From an uncultured Oleispira sp. (lineage in GTDB: Bacteria; Pseudomonadota; Gammaproteobacteria; Pseudomonadales; Oceanobacteraceae), in assembly GCA_913061415.1 (NCBI GenBank), contig CAJXUD010000010.1:1-64000 (forward strand): a stretch of 64,000 bases of DNA, in the 5' to 3' direction. Position numbers and translations under genes: made by a program. Positions 39,430 through 48,103 of this stretch are shown in pieces; the stretch's first letter is position 1; every line of letters starts with the position of its first letter. The notes beneath the pieces were generated by a model. The model saw only the letters and a list, made by a program, of their open reading frames with translations, had not been told where the DNA came from and ran no database searches.

Positions 39430-39718
39430 TAAAACCCCACTCCAAAATTAATACTGGCAAATCAGAACCTGCCCAATGACTATTTATAATGGGGTTAATA
39501 TACTCTAATTTGATCTATTCCAGAAAAGCTAATTTCTTTTAATACTAAGGCCAAGTAAGAGCAGTGCAGGTTAAGGATTTTAGCCCATGAAGCAAGTATT
39601 AGACTCGTTCAAGTCAAAGTAGAATATCGTTTGAGCAAAACCTCGTTATTAAATAATGTTGAGTGATGATTTTTTATTTTAGTAGGAGCGATGGTCGTAC
39701 TATCGATATTAAAATATT
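39430..39718. other. Intergenic region before the right island boundary
   Basis: 289 bp holding the promoter side of the toxin gene. I see no integrase remnant and no recognisable RNA gene. Confidence 0.6.
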
Positions 39719-39788
39719 AATTCCCACCGCCCCACCATACAATAGAACGGCCCGATACAGTTTAACTGCATCGGGCTTTTTTATGCCT
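39719..39788 (+). repeat. attR-like direct repeat (partial ssrA 3' end)
   Basis: 70 bp matching 27186-27256 except for one missing T (cgccccacc instead of cgcctccacc). It retains the terminator hairpin and T-run but not a functional tmRNA 3' end. It marks the right edge of the island. Confidence 0.9.
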
Positions 39789-39806
39789 TCAGAATTTCAT
39801 TACTAG

Positions 39807-40616
39807 CTAAAACTCGCCCTGCCAAAGATACATCGACGCTTGCTTATTCATCACCGTCACTTCAAAAATTTCATCACTTGCCCTACCCGCCATGCCATAG
39901 CAAACATGCAGTGGTAATAGATGCTCTTCTCTTGGGTGACAAAAGCGGGCATGAGGGGCACGATTCCATTGTGCTAAATTCTGTGTGCGTTGTTCTTCTG
40001 ATAAGTTTTTATCCGACATCACTGATATTAACCATTGTTCAAACCCCTTATTTTTCAGATTGTTTTCATCAGCGCTAGAATCAAAAAATGCACGCATATT
40101 GTGAAATGAAAAACCAGATCCTATAACAAGTAAGTTATCCCACTCCAAAGCCTGTAATGCTTCACCGATGGCAAGATGAGTAATCGAATCCAAAGAGTTA
40201 ACGAGTGATAACTGTACACAAGGAATATCGGCATCGGGGTACATAAGCGTTAAAGGAACAAACATGCCATGATCATATCCACGCTGATCATTCTGTTCTG
40301 CTTCAATACCTGCTTGTATTAACGATTCATAAATTTTATTCGCTAGCTCAGGTTGGCCTGGACTGGGATATTTGATTTGATAGGTTTCTTTGGGGAAGCC
40401 GTTATAGTCATAAATAAGCGGAGGCGCTGCCCCAGAAGTAATCGTTGCGACCTGAGTTTCCCAATGGGCACTGATGACCAGGATAGCGCTAGGTTTAGCA
40501 ATTTTATTTTTCATACGCTTTAGCGTATCAATCATTTGAGTATGGTTTTTATCCTCTAGCAATGGCATTGGGCCACCGCCATGAGAGATAAACATGATCG
40601 TGTTATTGCCTGACAT
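39807..40616 (-). CDS. Class III extradiol ring-cleavage dioxygenase (DODA-type)
   Basis: 269 residues from the ATG at 40616, which has GGGA nine bases upstream; a longer frame to 40649 exists. Metal-binding His residues are visible in FISHGGGP near the start, VISAHWET and YDHGMFVPL, with SGFSFHN later. Family members (E. coli YgiD) open catechol rings such as L-DOPA with Fe2+ or Zn2+; the real substrate is unknown. It lies just outside the right island boundary. Confidence 0.85.
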   Translation of the reverse strand: MSGNNTIMFISHGGGPMPLLEDKNHTQMIDTLKRMKNKIAKPSAILVISAHWETQVATITSGAAPPLIYDYNGFPKETYQIKYPSPGQPELANKIYESLIQAGIEAEQNDQRGYDHGMFVPLTLMYPDADIPCVQLSLVNSLDSITHLAIGEALQALEWDNLLVIGSGFSFHNMRAFFDSSADENNLKNKGFEQWLISVMSDKNLSEEQRTQNLAQWNRAPHARFCHPREEHLLPLHVCYGMAGRASDEIFEVTVMNKQASMYLWQGEF

Positions 40617-40786
40617 ATCATTCAATCCCATAAGTCTGTTCTTAAACATAACATTAAGACAAAAATAGGCCGACCTAATTATTAGGTTGGCTTATTAAAC
40701 CAGTGCGAGTGTTAATAACTTAATGTTTTAATTTGATCTCTTAACCTTACAATTGCTCATGAAGAAGCCGTTGCTAAAGTGAGTGG

Positions 40787-41392
40787 CTATTTATTAAGAA
40801 GCTGAGATATTTTCTCACGTGCGTTCTTTAATGATTCTGTTTTAGAGTCTTCACCCAAGTTCAAATTTTCGGCATAAACAAACTGCACGTTGGTTAAACC
40901 AATGAAGGCTAAAAACGCTTTCATATATCCGGTTTGAGTATCGTTATCGGTACCCAGATAAGATCCACCACGCGCAGCAAATATATAAACAGGTTTGTCT
41001 TCTAGCAGACCGACAGGGCCATTTTCTGTGTACTTAAAAGTTTCTCCAGCACGAGCGATATGATCGATATACGCTTTAAGTACCGATGGAATACCAAAGT
41101 TATACATAGGCAACGCAAATACAATAGCAGAGGCTTCACGTAGATCTGCGATCAATTTATCAGACTCAGCAACAATCACTTTTTGGCTTTCTGAACGTTC
41201 ACCTACAGGCGTAATAAATGCAGTGAAGCGCTCGCCATCTAAGTGTGGAAGTGGGTTAGCTGATAAATCTAATGTCTGAACCTTAGTTTCTGGATTTTTC
41301 TTGCTGTAATCCGCTATGAATAAATCAGCCAGCTGGGTTGATTGGCCTTCGCTAGTGAATAGGCTGCTATTAATTTGAAGTAACTTGTTCAT
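40787..41392 (-). CDS. azoR: FMN-dependent NADH-azoreductase
   Basis: 201 residues (E. coli AzoR 201) from the ATG at 41392. Flavodoxin-like fold with LLQINSSLF at the start, the FMN-binding PMYNFGIPSVLKAYIDH and the FAARGGSY loop. It reduces azo dyes and quinones with NADH in the cytoplasm, usually protecting from electrophile stress. It is divergent from the pirin gene, and two operator-like palindromes lie upstream. Confidence 0.92.
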   Translation of the reverse strand: MNKLLQINSSLFTSEGQSTQLADLFIADYSKKNPETKVQTLDLSANPLPHLDGERFTAFITPVGERSESQKVIVAESDKLIADLREASAIVFALPMYNFGIPSVLKAYIDHIARAGETFKYTENGPVGLLEDKPVYIFAARGGSYLGTDNDTQTGYMKAFLAFIGLTNVQFVYAENLNLGEDSKTESLKNAREKISQLLNK

Positions 41393-41483
41393 ATGTTTCA
41401 CCCTTTAAAATGTGATTGTGAATCTGTTTGTTTGTAAGTTGGATCTATTGGAACAGATTACTCGACAGCAAAAAATGATAATA

Positions 41484-41517
41484 AATAGATCTATTTGTTC
41501 GAAAAAATAGACCTATT
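41484..41517. promoter_or_regulatory. Paired operator-like palindromes upstream of azoR
   Basis: AATAG-AT-CTATT (41484-41495) and AATAG-AC-CTATT (41506-41517) are 12-bp palindromes spaced 22 bp centre to centre, about two helical turns. A third half-match (gatctatt) is at 41442-41449. This looks like a cooperative binding site for a regulator controlling azoR and/or the pirin gene; the nearby LysR is one candidate. Confidence 0.55.
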
Positions 41518-41518
41518 A

Positions 41519-41578
41519 AAATACAGCCTGAAATACAGCCTGAAATACAGCCTGAAATACAGCCTGAAATACAGCCTG
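41519..41578. repeat. 12-bp tandem repeat (aaatacagcctg x5)
   Basis: Five perfect head-to-tail copies in the azoR-pirin intergenic region, beginning right after the palindromes. Copy number could change the spacing between promoter elements. Confidence 0.95.
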
Positions 41579-41713
41579 CCAATGTTGCTGGATGGCCGCA
41601 GGCAAAAGCATTGTGAAATATTCTAAAATTTAGAACATAATGAACCGAAATATGAAATGTTTATTCGGTTCAGCAATCGCTACTATAGATGCATAAGCAA
41701 TGAGGCGATCTTT

Positions 41714-42403
41714 ATGTACTATTTCAGAAATTCAGACGAACGTGGCCGCGCTAACTTTGGTTGGTTAAACAGCAAGCACTCTTTCTCGTTTGGTAACTAT
41801 TACGATGCTAACCACATGGGTGTTTCTGCTCTACGTGTGATCAACGATGATACCGTGATGGGCGGTGCAGGTTTTGATACTCACGGCCACCGCGACATGG
41901 AAATTATTTCTTATGTTCTAGAAGGCGCGATCGAACACAAAGACAGCATGGGCAAGCAGTACATTGTTCCTGCTGGCGACATTCAGCGCATGAGTGCAGG
42001 CACTGGCGTCACTCACTCTGAGTTCAACCACTCTAAAACCGATGAGTTACACTTTTTGCAGATTTGGATTCAGCCTAACAAAATGGGCATTAAGCCAAAT
42101 TATGAGCAAAAAAAGGTGGTACAAAATGGCCCACTAACACCGCTAGTCACACCAGACGGTCGCGAAGGTTCATTGCCGGTGCAACAAGATGCCAGCATTT
42201 ACCGTTTGCAGCTTAAAGCAGGTGAAAAGATCGACCTAAATACCCAAAAGCGCCCAGGTTACTTACACGTAATGAGTGGTAAAGCCGATGTGAATAACAA
42301 TGCCTTAAACGCGGGTGATGCGTTAGGTGCAATTGAAGAGCAACTGGACGTGAGTGCGATGACAGACTTAACCGCGCTTTGGTTCGATTTGCCACCGGTT
42401 TGA
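41714..42403 (+). CDS. Pirin family protein (YhaK-like)
   Basis: 229 residues from the ATG at 41714, with GAGG nine bases upstream; the frame extends to 41657 without family sequence. A bicupin: the N-terminal cupin has GFDTHGHRDMEII (metal His) and GVTHSEFNHS, and the C-terminal cupin is shorter. Pirins act as quercetin dioxygenases or redox sensors. Divergent from azoR, suggesting a shared redox response. Confidence 0.9.
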   Translation: MYYFRNSDERGRANFGWLNSKHSFSFGNYYDANHMGVSALRVINDDTVMGGAGFDTHGHRDMEIISYVLEGAIEHKDSMGKQYIVPAGDIQRMSAGTGVTHSEFNHSKTDELHFLQIWIQPNKMGIKPNYEQKKVVQNGPLTPLVTPDGREGSLPVQQDASIYRLQLKAGEKIDLNTQKRPGYLHVMSGKADVNNNALNAGDALGAIEEQLDVSAMTDLTALWFDLPPV

Positions 42404-42442
42404 TTTGCCATCGATTAAAAATATCTAAAGAACTTCTTAATA

Positions 42443-42592
42443 ATGGATTTAATCTTATTGCCGATCGCCATAATGGGTGTATTTCTAGGCCATAAGATTC
42501 AGGCACATTTTAGCGAAGCAACTTTTGCTTTGAGCTGTAGAGTTTTGTTAGCTATTACAGGAATACAGCTATTTCTAAAGATTATTATTTGA
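42443..42592 (+). pseudogene. C-terminal remnant of a TauE/SafE-type permease
   Basis: A 49-codon frame translates to two hydrophobic stretches around GVFLGHKIQAHFSEATF and VLLAITGIQLFLKIII, which resemble the last helices of TauE/SafE sulfite-exporter-type permeases (about 250 residues). The rest of the gene is absent; DNA before it belongs to the pirin gene. Probably a deletion remnant. Confidence 0.5.
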
Positions 42593-42629
42593 AGACAATG
42601 ACTGACTGATCACTATCATCAGTGGTCAT

Positions 42630-43496
42630 CTACGCTAAATGCTTGACCAAATAATCCACCAGCAAGCGGATTTTAGGTGATAAGTGACGATTCTGAGGAT
42701 AAACAGCCCATATACCTTCATCAGGCTCTCTATAATTATCTAAAATGGTGATGAGTTCCCCACTTTCGATATATTGCTGCACATAATAATCGGGCAACTG
42801 AACAATCCCTAAACCTTTTAAAGCAGCATCTGTCAGGCTATAGCCACTATTATATCTCAGCCTTCCACGAATACGAATATTACGCTCTTTGCCATTATCA
42901 ACAAAATGCCAATAATCTAATGAGCCTTGAAGACAGTTATGTTTATTCAGTTCAGACAGTGAATGCGGTATACCCTGTTTTTCTAAATACGAGGGAGCCG
43001 CACAAACATAGTTGGTTCGAGTGCCTAGCTTTTTAGCCATCAAGGTTGAGTCTGCTAGTTTTCCTAGACGTATTGCTAAGTCGTAGCCTTCTTCCACTAA
43101 GTCTACTTGCTGGTTACTAAGATTTGCCGTTACTTCTAGTTCGCTATATTGCACAGCAAAGTCATTCACTAATGGCAGTATTTGTTGCTCGCCATACGTC
43201 ACGGGGGCAGTCAGTTTCACTCGTCCTTGGGGCTTCGATTGAAGATTTGTCACGGCTAGTTCAGCAGCATTTAAACCGTCTAATACTCCACGACAGTGTT
43301 GGTAAAAAATACGCCCCTCTTCTGTTAATGAGACTTTACGTGTTGTGCGATAAAAGAGTTTTATATTCAACCGTTTTTCAAGCGCGCTAACTTGGCGACT
43401 CACCTGCGCAGTAGAAATCCCCATTTTCTTTGAGGCTAAGGTAAAACTCTCATTTTCAGCAACGTATACAAATTCGCTGATGCCTTCCCACTGCAT
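42630..43496 (-). CDS. LysR-family transcriptional regulator
   Basis: 288 residues. The winged helix (1-60) has ESFTLASKKMGISTAQVSRQVSALEKRL; the substrate-binding domain follows (about 90-285). It belongs to the large AaeR/DmlR-like group with FYRTTRKVSLTEEGRIFY. The target is unknown. It is close to the azoR/pirin pair and the TauE remnant, either of which may be the original target. Confidence 0.88.
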   Translation of the reverse strand: MQWEGISEFVYVAENESFTLASKKMGISTAQVSRQVSALEKRLNIKLFYRTTRKVSLTEEGRIFYQHCRGVLDGLNAAELAVTNLQSKPQGRVKLTAPVTYGEQQILPLVNDFAVQYSELEVTANLSNQQVDLVEEGYDLAIRLGKLADSTLMAKKLGTRTNYVCAAPSYLEKQGIPHSLSELNKHNCLQGSLDYWHFVDNGKERNIRIRGRLRYNSGYSLTDAALKGLGIVQLPDYYVQQYIESGELITILDNYREPDEGIWAVYPQNRHLSPKIRLLVDYLVKHLA

Positions 43497-43505
43497 TTTT
43501 AAGTC

Positions 43506-44078
43506 CTATTTTATCTCAGAGCCGTCTGGCTGTGTCCTAGATTTAACTGGCGTCTCTAGCTCTAATACCAAGCGCATATTGTTAACCAGTTCAACGGCTG
43601 AATAGACGCGATTCAGATCGGGCTTTACACCCTTTCCCATTTTTATTTCTAATAATACTTCTGCTTCGCTGAGATCTTTTCCGCCCAGATCAAAACCCAT
43701 TCCTATGCCACTATGGGGATCACTCATACGAGAACGGCAGCCGGTAATACCGCAATTTTGTTCGATCGTTCGGTGATGGGCAATACTGAACCCTGCGCCC
43801 GAAGACATGCGTGATTTTGTTGAATCACTTTTTCGGTCGATTACTTCAAACCAGTCATAGCCTTTTTCTAAGGTAAATTCAGCGGCGCGTAACATGGCAT
43901 AATTAACGGCTTTCCCCTGATTCATGTCCCAGCCTTTAAAGTCGATGCGATACTGAAGATCATCCAGCGGCGTTTCGCTATAACCAAAACCGCGGCTATT
44001 AACCGGTTGATAAGGTGATGTTGTGGCGCAGGCTTGTAATAATAAAATACCCACTAACAGCAATAAATTACGCGTCAT
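43506..44078 (-). CDS. CC0125/CC1285-family lipoprotein
   Basis: 190 residues. A lipoprotein signal ends LLQAC (Cys 16), so the protein is likely anchored in the envelope. The mature N-terminus YQPVNSRGFGYSETPLDDLQYRIDFKGW followed by LRAAEFTLEKGYDWFEVID matches the CC0125/CC1285 lipoprotein family of unknown function. It follows the anti-sigma gene by 27 bp and is likely part of the sigma operon. Confidence 0.8.
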   Translation of the reverse strand: MTRNLLLLVGILLLQACATTSPYQPVNSRGFGYSETPLDDLQYRIDFKGWDMNQGKAVNYAMLRAAEFTLEKGYDWFEVIDRKSDSTKSRMSSGAGFSIAHHRTIEQNCGITGCRSRMSDPHSGIGMGFDLGGKDLSEAEVLLEIKMGKGVKPDLNRVYSAVELVNNMRLVLELETPVKSRTQPDGSEIK

Positions 44079-44105
44079 GTCTTCTACCTTATTTTAATAG
44101 AATCG

Positions 44106-44831
44106 CTACTGTTTCCAGCGGCGTTCGATTGCTTTATTTTCTTGTTCAAGGCTAACGATATCGCCTTTAATCATAGCATCAATTACGTCATCTAAGGCGC
44201 GATCATTCGATGCGGTTTGATAACCGTCTTGCTCGACCGTTGGCATGGCGGCTCGTAATTGCCAGTCACTTTCTGTACGACAAGCAATACTCTGCAACGC
44301 GGGTGCGTTATTCGTTTTAATATAAAACTGACGGCAATACTCACCTTCTTGATTCAAAAAGGTTAACCGAGCTTCAAAACTGGAACCGTTATTTGTGGTC
44401 ACCAACTCACCACTGGTCTGATTGCTAAGTGCCTGACTGATTGCAGACCAATCGGACATTGCGCCTGCCCCAGTATGGGTTTCAGAATTCAAAAAGAAGC
44501 CGAATATTGCAGCAATACTGGCCGCAATGGCGGTTGGCATCGTCATGGCGGCCTGCGCTTGTCGCCACCAAGGAAAGCTAACAACATTGTCAGCAGCTTC
44601 TGTGTGAGCACCGGTTTCTAGCTGGCTTTTTACCTGACTTAATCCTGCGGAAAGTGGTATCGCATCAATAGCGCTTAGGCTCGCCGTGATCTGGCTATTC
44701 AATGCGGCTAGCGCCTCTGCACGGTCTGCAATGTGATCGTCTTTGGCAATCGCATCGCGGACAATACTCATTTCCAGCGCTGATAATTCACCGTCGATGA
44801 ACGCATTTAACTTTTCATCAGAAATTGTCAT
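44106..44831 (-). CDS. Anti-sigma factor (membrane)
   Basis: 241 residues from the ATG at 44831 with AAGGAC upstream. The N-terminus (DEKLNAFIDGELSALEMSIVRDAI) is the zinc-less anti-sigma type, a single membrane segment lies around residues 98-120 (AAMTMPTAIAASIAAIFGFF in part), and the rest is periplasmic. It overlaps or abuts the sigma gene (ATG within 2 bases of the sigma stop). Expected to hold the sigma factor at the membrane until an envelope signal arrives. Confidence 0.82.
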   Translation of the reverse strand: MTISDEKLNAFIDGELSALEMSIVRDAIAKDDHIADRAEALAALNSQITASLSAIDAIPLSAGLSQVKSQLETGAHTEAADNVVSFPWWRQAQAAMTMPTAIAASIAAIFGFFLNSETHTGAGAMSDWSAISQALSNQTSGELVTTNNGSSFEARLTFLNQEGEYCRQFYIKTNNAPALQSIACRTESDWQLRAAMPTVEQDGYQTASNDRALDDVIDAMIKGDIVSLEQENKAIERRWKQ

Positions 44832-44832
44832 A

Positions 44833-45327
44833 TTAATGTCCTTGCGCAAAGGTGGATTGCGTATTCAAATATTTCATTAAGTTTGCCCGTGCTCGTGAGA
44901 TTCGACTCATCACTGTTCCTACAGGGACTTCAAGCACTTCAGCGGCGTCTTTGTACGACATAGACTGTAAGGTCACAAGAGATAAGGCTGAGCGCTGTTC
45001 TTCGTTTAATTCCTGCATGGCTAAATTGACTTGTTGCAGTTGAATTTCGTTTTCTGTGCGCCGGCTATCGTCACTAATGTTAATGTCTTGCAGCAAAGGA
45101 TTTTCTACCGCCAATTCGCGTGTACGAGTCGCACGATATTGGTCGATCCATAAATTACGACAAACCCGAAAGGCCCACTTAGCCAGTACCACATCTTCTG
45201 GTACGCCTTTTTCTAATATCCGCTCAACCGCACTTTGGCATAAGTCGTCGGCATCGTCGGCTGTTCCGCAAAGCGAGTATGCGTACCGTCGTAATCCGGG
45301 TAATAGTTCAAGTAGTTCTGCGTGCAA
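44833..45327 (-). CDS. ECF-type RNA polymerase sigma factor
   Basis: 164 residues from the TTG at 45327, which has GAGGA seven bases upstream; the frame is open to another TTG at 45369 without a good ribosome-binding site. Region 2 shows RYAYSLCGTADDADDLCQSAVERIL, region 4 shows EEQRSALSLVTLQSMSYKDAAEVLEVPVGTVMSRISRAR (in part). It directs transcription of a small regulon, probably including the divergent protease. Its anti-sigma gene follows directly. Confidence 0.88.
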   Translation of the reverse strand: MHAELLELLPGLRRYAYSLCGTADDADDLCQSAVERILEKGVPEDVVLAKWAFRVCRNLWIDQYRATRTRELAVENPLLQDINISDDSRRTENEIQLQQVNLAMQELNEEQRSALSLVTLQSMSYKDAAEVLEVPVGTVMSRISRARANLMKYLNTQSTFAQGH

Positions 45328-45353
45328 TTTATTATCCTCGTTATCTGCTCTTA

Positions 45354-45441
45354 TGCCGTTAACGGCCAAGGGGATTATTTATTCCACAAATAGTTTTAAA
45401 AAAATAAGGAATTGATTATCCCGTCAAACGTCTCTATAACA
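45354..45441. promoter_or_regulatory. Divergent sigma-factor/protease control region
   Basis: A 12-bp palindrome gccgttaacggc lies at the sigma-gene side. On the plus strand GGAATT (about 45418) and CGTCTC about 15 bases later resemble an ECF -35/-10 pair upstream of the protease gene. Tentative. Confidence 0.3.
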
Positions 45442-45465
45442 CAACCTAGTGTTTGGAGATGACCC

Positions 45466-46941
45466 ATGAAGAACCACCGCTGCACCCTAACCTACACCCT
45501 AGCCTCAAGCTTCTCGTATATCTGTACCTTTACCTTAGGCTTGGGTTTCATGGTTGCGAGCTTTTCGAGCCACGCACAATTATTGGGCCAAGATATTATT
45601 TCGATGGACCAGCTCGACCTGTTCAGCTTGCCGATCGAATTACCGCAACCAGAAGTATCACAACCAGAAGTATCACAACCAGAAGCACCTAAACTGCCAT
45701 CGTCTCAGATTGATCCGGCTAATACGGCTAAAGCCCTGTTAGAAACCGGTGACGATGCTCTGATTGAAGATATTCCCGACGCCAATACCTTAATAAACGA
45801 TGTTGAAGAATTAACCATTATAGGCAAAAAACAAAAAGTGGTTTTAACCGAAGTGAATGTTCAATTTGGCTGGCAAGCGCTGAAACAAGAGTGGCTTTTA
45901 TTATTGTCGGCTCAACAAGTCATGCAGTTAAAACTTTTACCTATTACGGTGATCGAAGAGAATCATCTAGCCGAACTTCAAATGCTAACCGTGCGTATTC
46001 ATGTAGCACAGCAGTATGATAATTTAGCCGCGTTGACTAAGCTATTAGCCCCTGTGGGTGCAAAAGTCATAGAGCGTCATCATGTGTATGCCATTCAAGG
46101 TTCTGACGATAAAACAGACAGCGCTGATTCACAAACTGAAGTGAATATTCAACCGCCTTCTTCCGCGCATTTCGAGCAGCCGTTAAAAGAGCAGCCATTA
46201 AAAATCGGCATTATCGATACCGCCATTGATCACCAGCACTCAGGTTTTAATCACGCGAGTATCACCACCAAACGCTTTGTTGATTCCAACCTTATTGAGC
46301 CAAAGGCACATGCAACGGCGGTGATAGGACGAATCATTGGTCAGGGTAAAACGGTCACCCCACTATTAACTAATGCCAACATTTATGCCGCGTCGGTATT
46401 TTACCAAAAAGATGCGTATTCTCAGTCAGCGCCTACATTAGCGTTACTACAAGCATTGGAGTGGATGCTAGAGAATAATATCAAAGTCATTAACATGAGC
46501 TTAGCAGGGCCGCCTAATGCATTATTAGAGCAAGCCTTACAGCGTGTGCGTGAAAAAGGGGTTGCGGTCGTCGCTGCGGCTGGCAATGCTGGCCCCGCAT
46601 CTCGTCCGCTTTTTCCTGCTGCTTATGCGTCTGTTATTGCGGTGAGTGCGGTTGATAAAAATCAACGCATCTATCGCTGGGCCAATCGCGGTAAGCATAT
46701 TGATTTTGTTGCTGAAGGCGTCAACGTGGCAACATTAAGAGCTGGAAATAAAGAAGGGATTGAAAGTGGTACGTCGATGGCAGCACCCATTATAAGCGCC
46801 GCCATGGCGATTCTGATGCAAACAAAAGACTTAGAACAGAGCCTCACAAGCTTGGGTGGAATGACGGTAGATTTGGGAGAAAGCGGGCGTGATGTTATTT
46901 ATGGCGACGGATTTCTTTCAAAAAAATCCGTCTTAGAGTGA
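45466..46941 (+). CDS. Secreted subtilisin-like S8 serine protease
   Basis: 491 residues. A long signal peptide (about 1-38, ending SFSSHAQ) is followed by a Pro/Glu/Gln/Ser repeat linker (PEVSQPEVSQPEA), a prodomain-like region to about 240, and the catalytic domain with D251 (IGIIDTAID), H282 (KAHATAV) and S437 (SGTSMAAP). Exported, probably periplasmic or extracellular. It is divergent from the ECF sigma/anti-sigma pair, a recurring association that suggests co-regulation. ATG start with GGAG upstream. Confidence 0.9.
   Translation: MKNHRCTLTYTLASSFSYICTFTLGLGFMVASFSSHAQLLGQDIISMDQLDLFSLPIELPQPEVSQPEVSQPEAPKLPSSQIDPANTAKALLETGDDALIEDIPDANTLINDVEELTIIGKKQKVVLTEVNVQFGWQALKQEWLLLLSAQQVMQLKLLPITVIEENHLAELQMLTVRIHVAQQYDNLAALTKLLAPVGAKVIERHHVYAIQGSDDKTDSADSQTEVNIQPPSSAHFEQPLKEQPLKIGIIDTAIDHQHSGFNHASITTKRFVDSNLIEPKAHATAVIGRIIGQGKTVTPLLTNANIYAASVFYQKDAYSQSAPTLALLQALEWMLENNIKVINMSLAGPPNALLEQALQRVREKGVAVVAAAGNAGPASRPLFPAAYASVIAVSAVDKNQRIYRWANRGKHIDFVAEGVNVATLRAGNKEGIESGTSMAAPIISAAMAILMQTKDLEQSLTSLGGMTVDLGESGRDVIYGDGFLSKKSVLE
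45646..45690 (+). repeat. 15-bp tandem repeat in the protease gene
   Basis: Almost three copies of caaccagaagtatca encode the repeated QPEVS linker of the S8 protease. The unit length keeps the frame. Confidence 0.9.
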
Positions 46942-46977
46942 TTATCAAAATTAGAATCTGAATGAGCGCTAGGCGCA

Positions 46978-47940
46978 TTAAAAACGCGCGCTTAATCCTG
47001 CACTGATAATACGTTCGTCATATTTCACTGCGTCGTAATTCGAATCGTTATCGGCGTAAGTCACTTTTAATATTAAACCCAACCAATCATTAAGCCCTAC
47101 GTCTAAACTAGTCGTCCATTGCTTCAGCAGATCAACCCGCGTCTCATCCATCGAGCTTTGTGGTTGAAACCCCGTAAGAATGCCGCCGTTATTATTAGCA
47201 AACGTGATATCGAAAGAATCATAGGCTTTGTGGGCGTAACGAATACCCGTCACAAAGGTGGTAGGAAAATGGGTACTGGCAAACTTGTGCTGAAAGGAAA
47301 CCTTTAAGCTTAGGGTTTTATTATCAAACAGTTTTTCTTCAGCAACTTCATTTTCCACACTGGCATTAACGCTAACATGACTACGACCACTGGTAGAAAA
47401 AGCCATGGAATCTAAACCAAAAACAGTGGCTTGGGCATCGCGTTCATCTAATTGGATAAAGTCTTTTTTATTTATTGAGATCGCCGCCCGCATATAAAAA
47501 GATGAATCAGATAACTTATCAAGCGCAAGGGTCGACTGGCTAAAATTCAAAAAGTCTTCGCCATCGACTTTCGCTTTTACGCCATCAAAGCGATAACCAT
47601 AACCGATACCCGAATAAGTAAACTTTGAAGACAGCGCTAGGTGATGCTGATTTAGATCGTATTCAGTAAACTCATCATAATCTTTATTCTTGCCTAAATA
47701 CTGGGTCGAAAACTGTAGGCTATCCGTTGCTTGCCATTTTGCACCTAAGCCCCATTTTAATTGATTGGCATAATCACTCTCGCGGCTAACATCATCAACT
47801 TGCTCTAAGCTGACCGAAGAATCGTGTTCGCGCTCAGCCGTTGCAGAACCTGTCCAGGTAACAGAATCGGCAGCCAATGTTGATACCGGAGTATTCAGTA
47901 TGACTAAACTTAAAAGAGTGGGTAATGTGACATTTTTCAT
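46978..47940 (-). CDS. Outer-membrane beta-barrel protein of unknown function
   Basis: 320 residues from the ATG at 47940 (GAGG five bases upstream). A signal peptide ends about TLA-A (residues 1-24). The rest alternates hydrophobic and polar residues with many aromatic-ended strands and ends in SAGLSARF, a C-terminal Phe as in Bam substrates. No specific family is recognised. It is convergent with the protease gene and may be its target or export partner; that is only context. Confidence 0.65.
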   Translation of the reverse strand: MKNVTLPTLLSLVILNTPVSTLAADSVTWTGSATAEREHDSSVSLEQVDDVSRESDYANQLKWGLGAKWQATDSLQFSTQYLGKNKDYDEFTEYDLNQHHLALSSKFTYSGIGYGYRFDGVKAKVDGEDFLNFSQSTLALDKLSDSSFYMRAAISINKKDFIQLDERDAQATVFGLDSMAFSTSGRSHVSVNASVENEVAEEKLFDNKTLSLKVSFQHKFASTHFPTTFVTGIRYAHKAYDSFDITFANNNGGILTGFQPQSSMDETRVDLLKQWTTSLDVGLNDWLGLILKVTYADNDSNYDAVKYDERIISAGLSARF

Positions 47941-48067
47941 AAGAACCTCGATAGCAATCATGTCATAGAAATCATAGTTGTGATGTCGACTGTGATGACA
48001 ATGTCGCTGAATGTATATTTATATGTTATAGATTTATTCAGATTAAAGTACAGATAAAAGTACGGCT

Positions 48068-48092
48068 AAAAGGGGCTAAATGCCCCTTTTTT
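48068..48092. terminator. Terminator-like hairpin after the low-complexity exported protein gene
   Basis: aaaaggggc-taaat-gcccctttt hairpin with T-tracts on both strands, just past the stop of the gene at 48104-48859. Confidence 0.8.
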
Positions 48093-48103
48093 GCTGTTTA
48101 AGA

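Larger units (their letters stand above)
27206..39788. mobile_element. Genomic defence island inserted at ssrA
   Basis: About 12.6 kb bounded by the ssrA-end direct repeats. Contents in order: hsdR, hsdM, hsdS, RT-nitrilase, membrane protein, GIY-YIG nuclease (all plus strand), then a HigA/HigB-like pair (minus strand). The RT gene and the variable parts of hsdS are clearly more AT-rich than the chromosome around them. I found no integrase, recombination-directionality factor, transposase or phage gene, so the element is either decayed or depends on an integrase supplied elsewhere. Confidence 0.88.
41393..41713. other. Intergenic region between azoR and the pirin gene
   Basis: About 320 bp without a gene. 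It holds the divergent promoters, the paired palindromes at 41484-41517 and the 12-bp tandem array at 41519-41578. Confidence 0.7.

Noticed and set aside
39719-39788. Second tmRNA or tRNA gene
   Set aside because: Only the 3' end and terminator of ssrA are present, with one base missing; it is the right repeat of the island.
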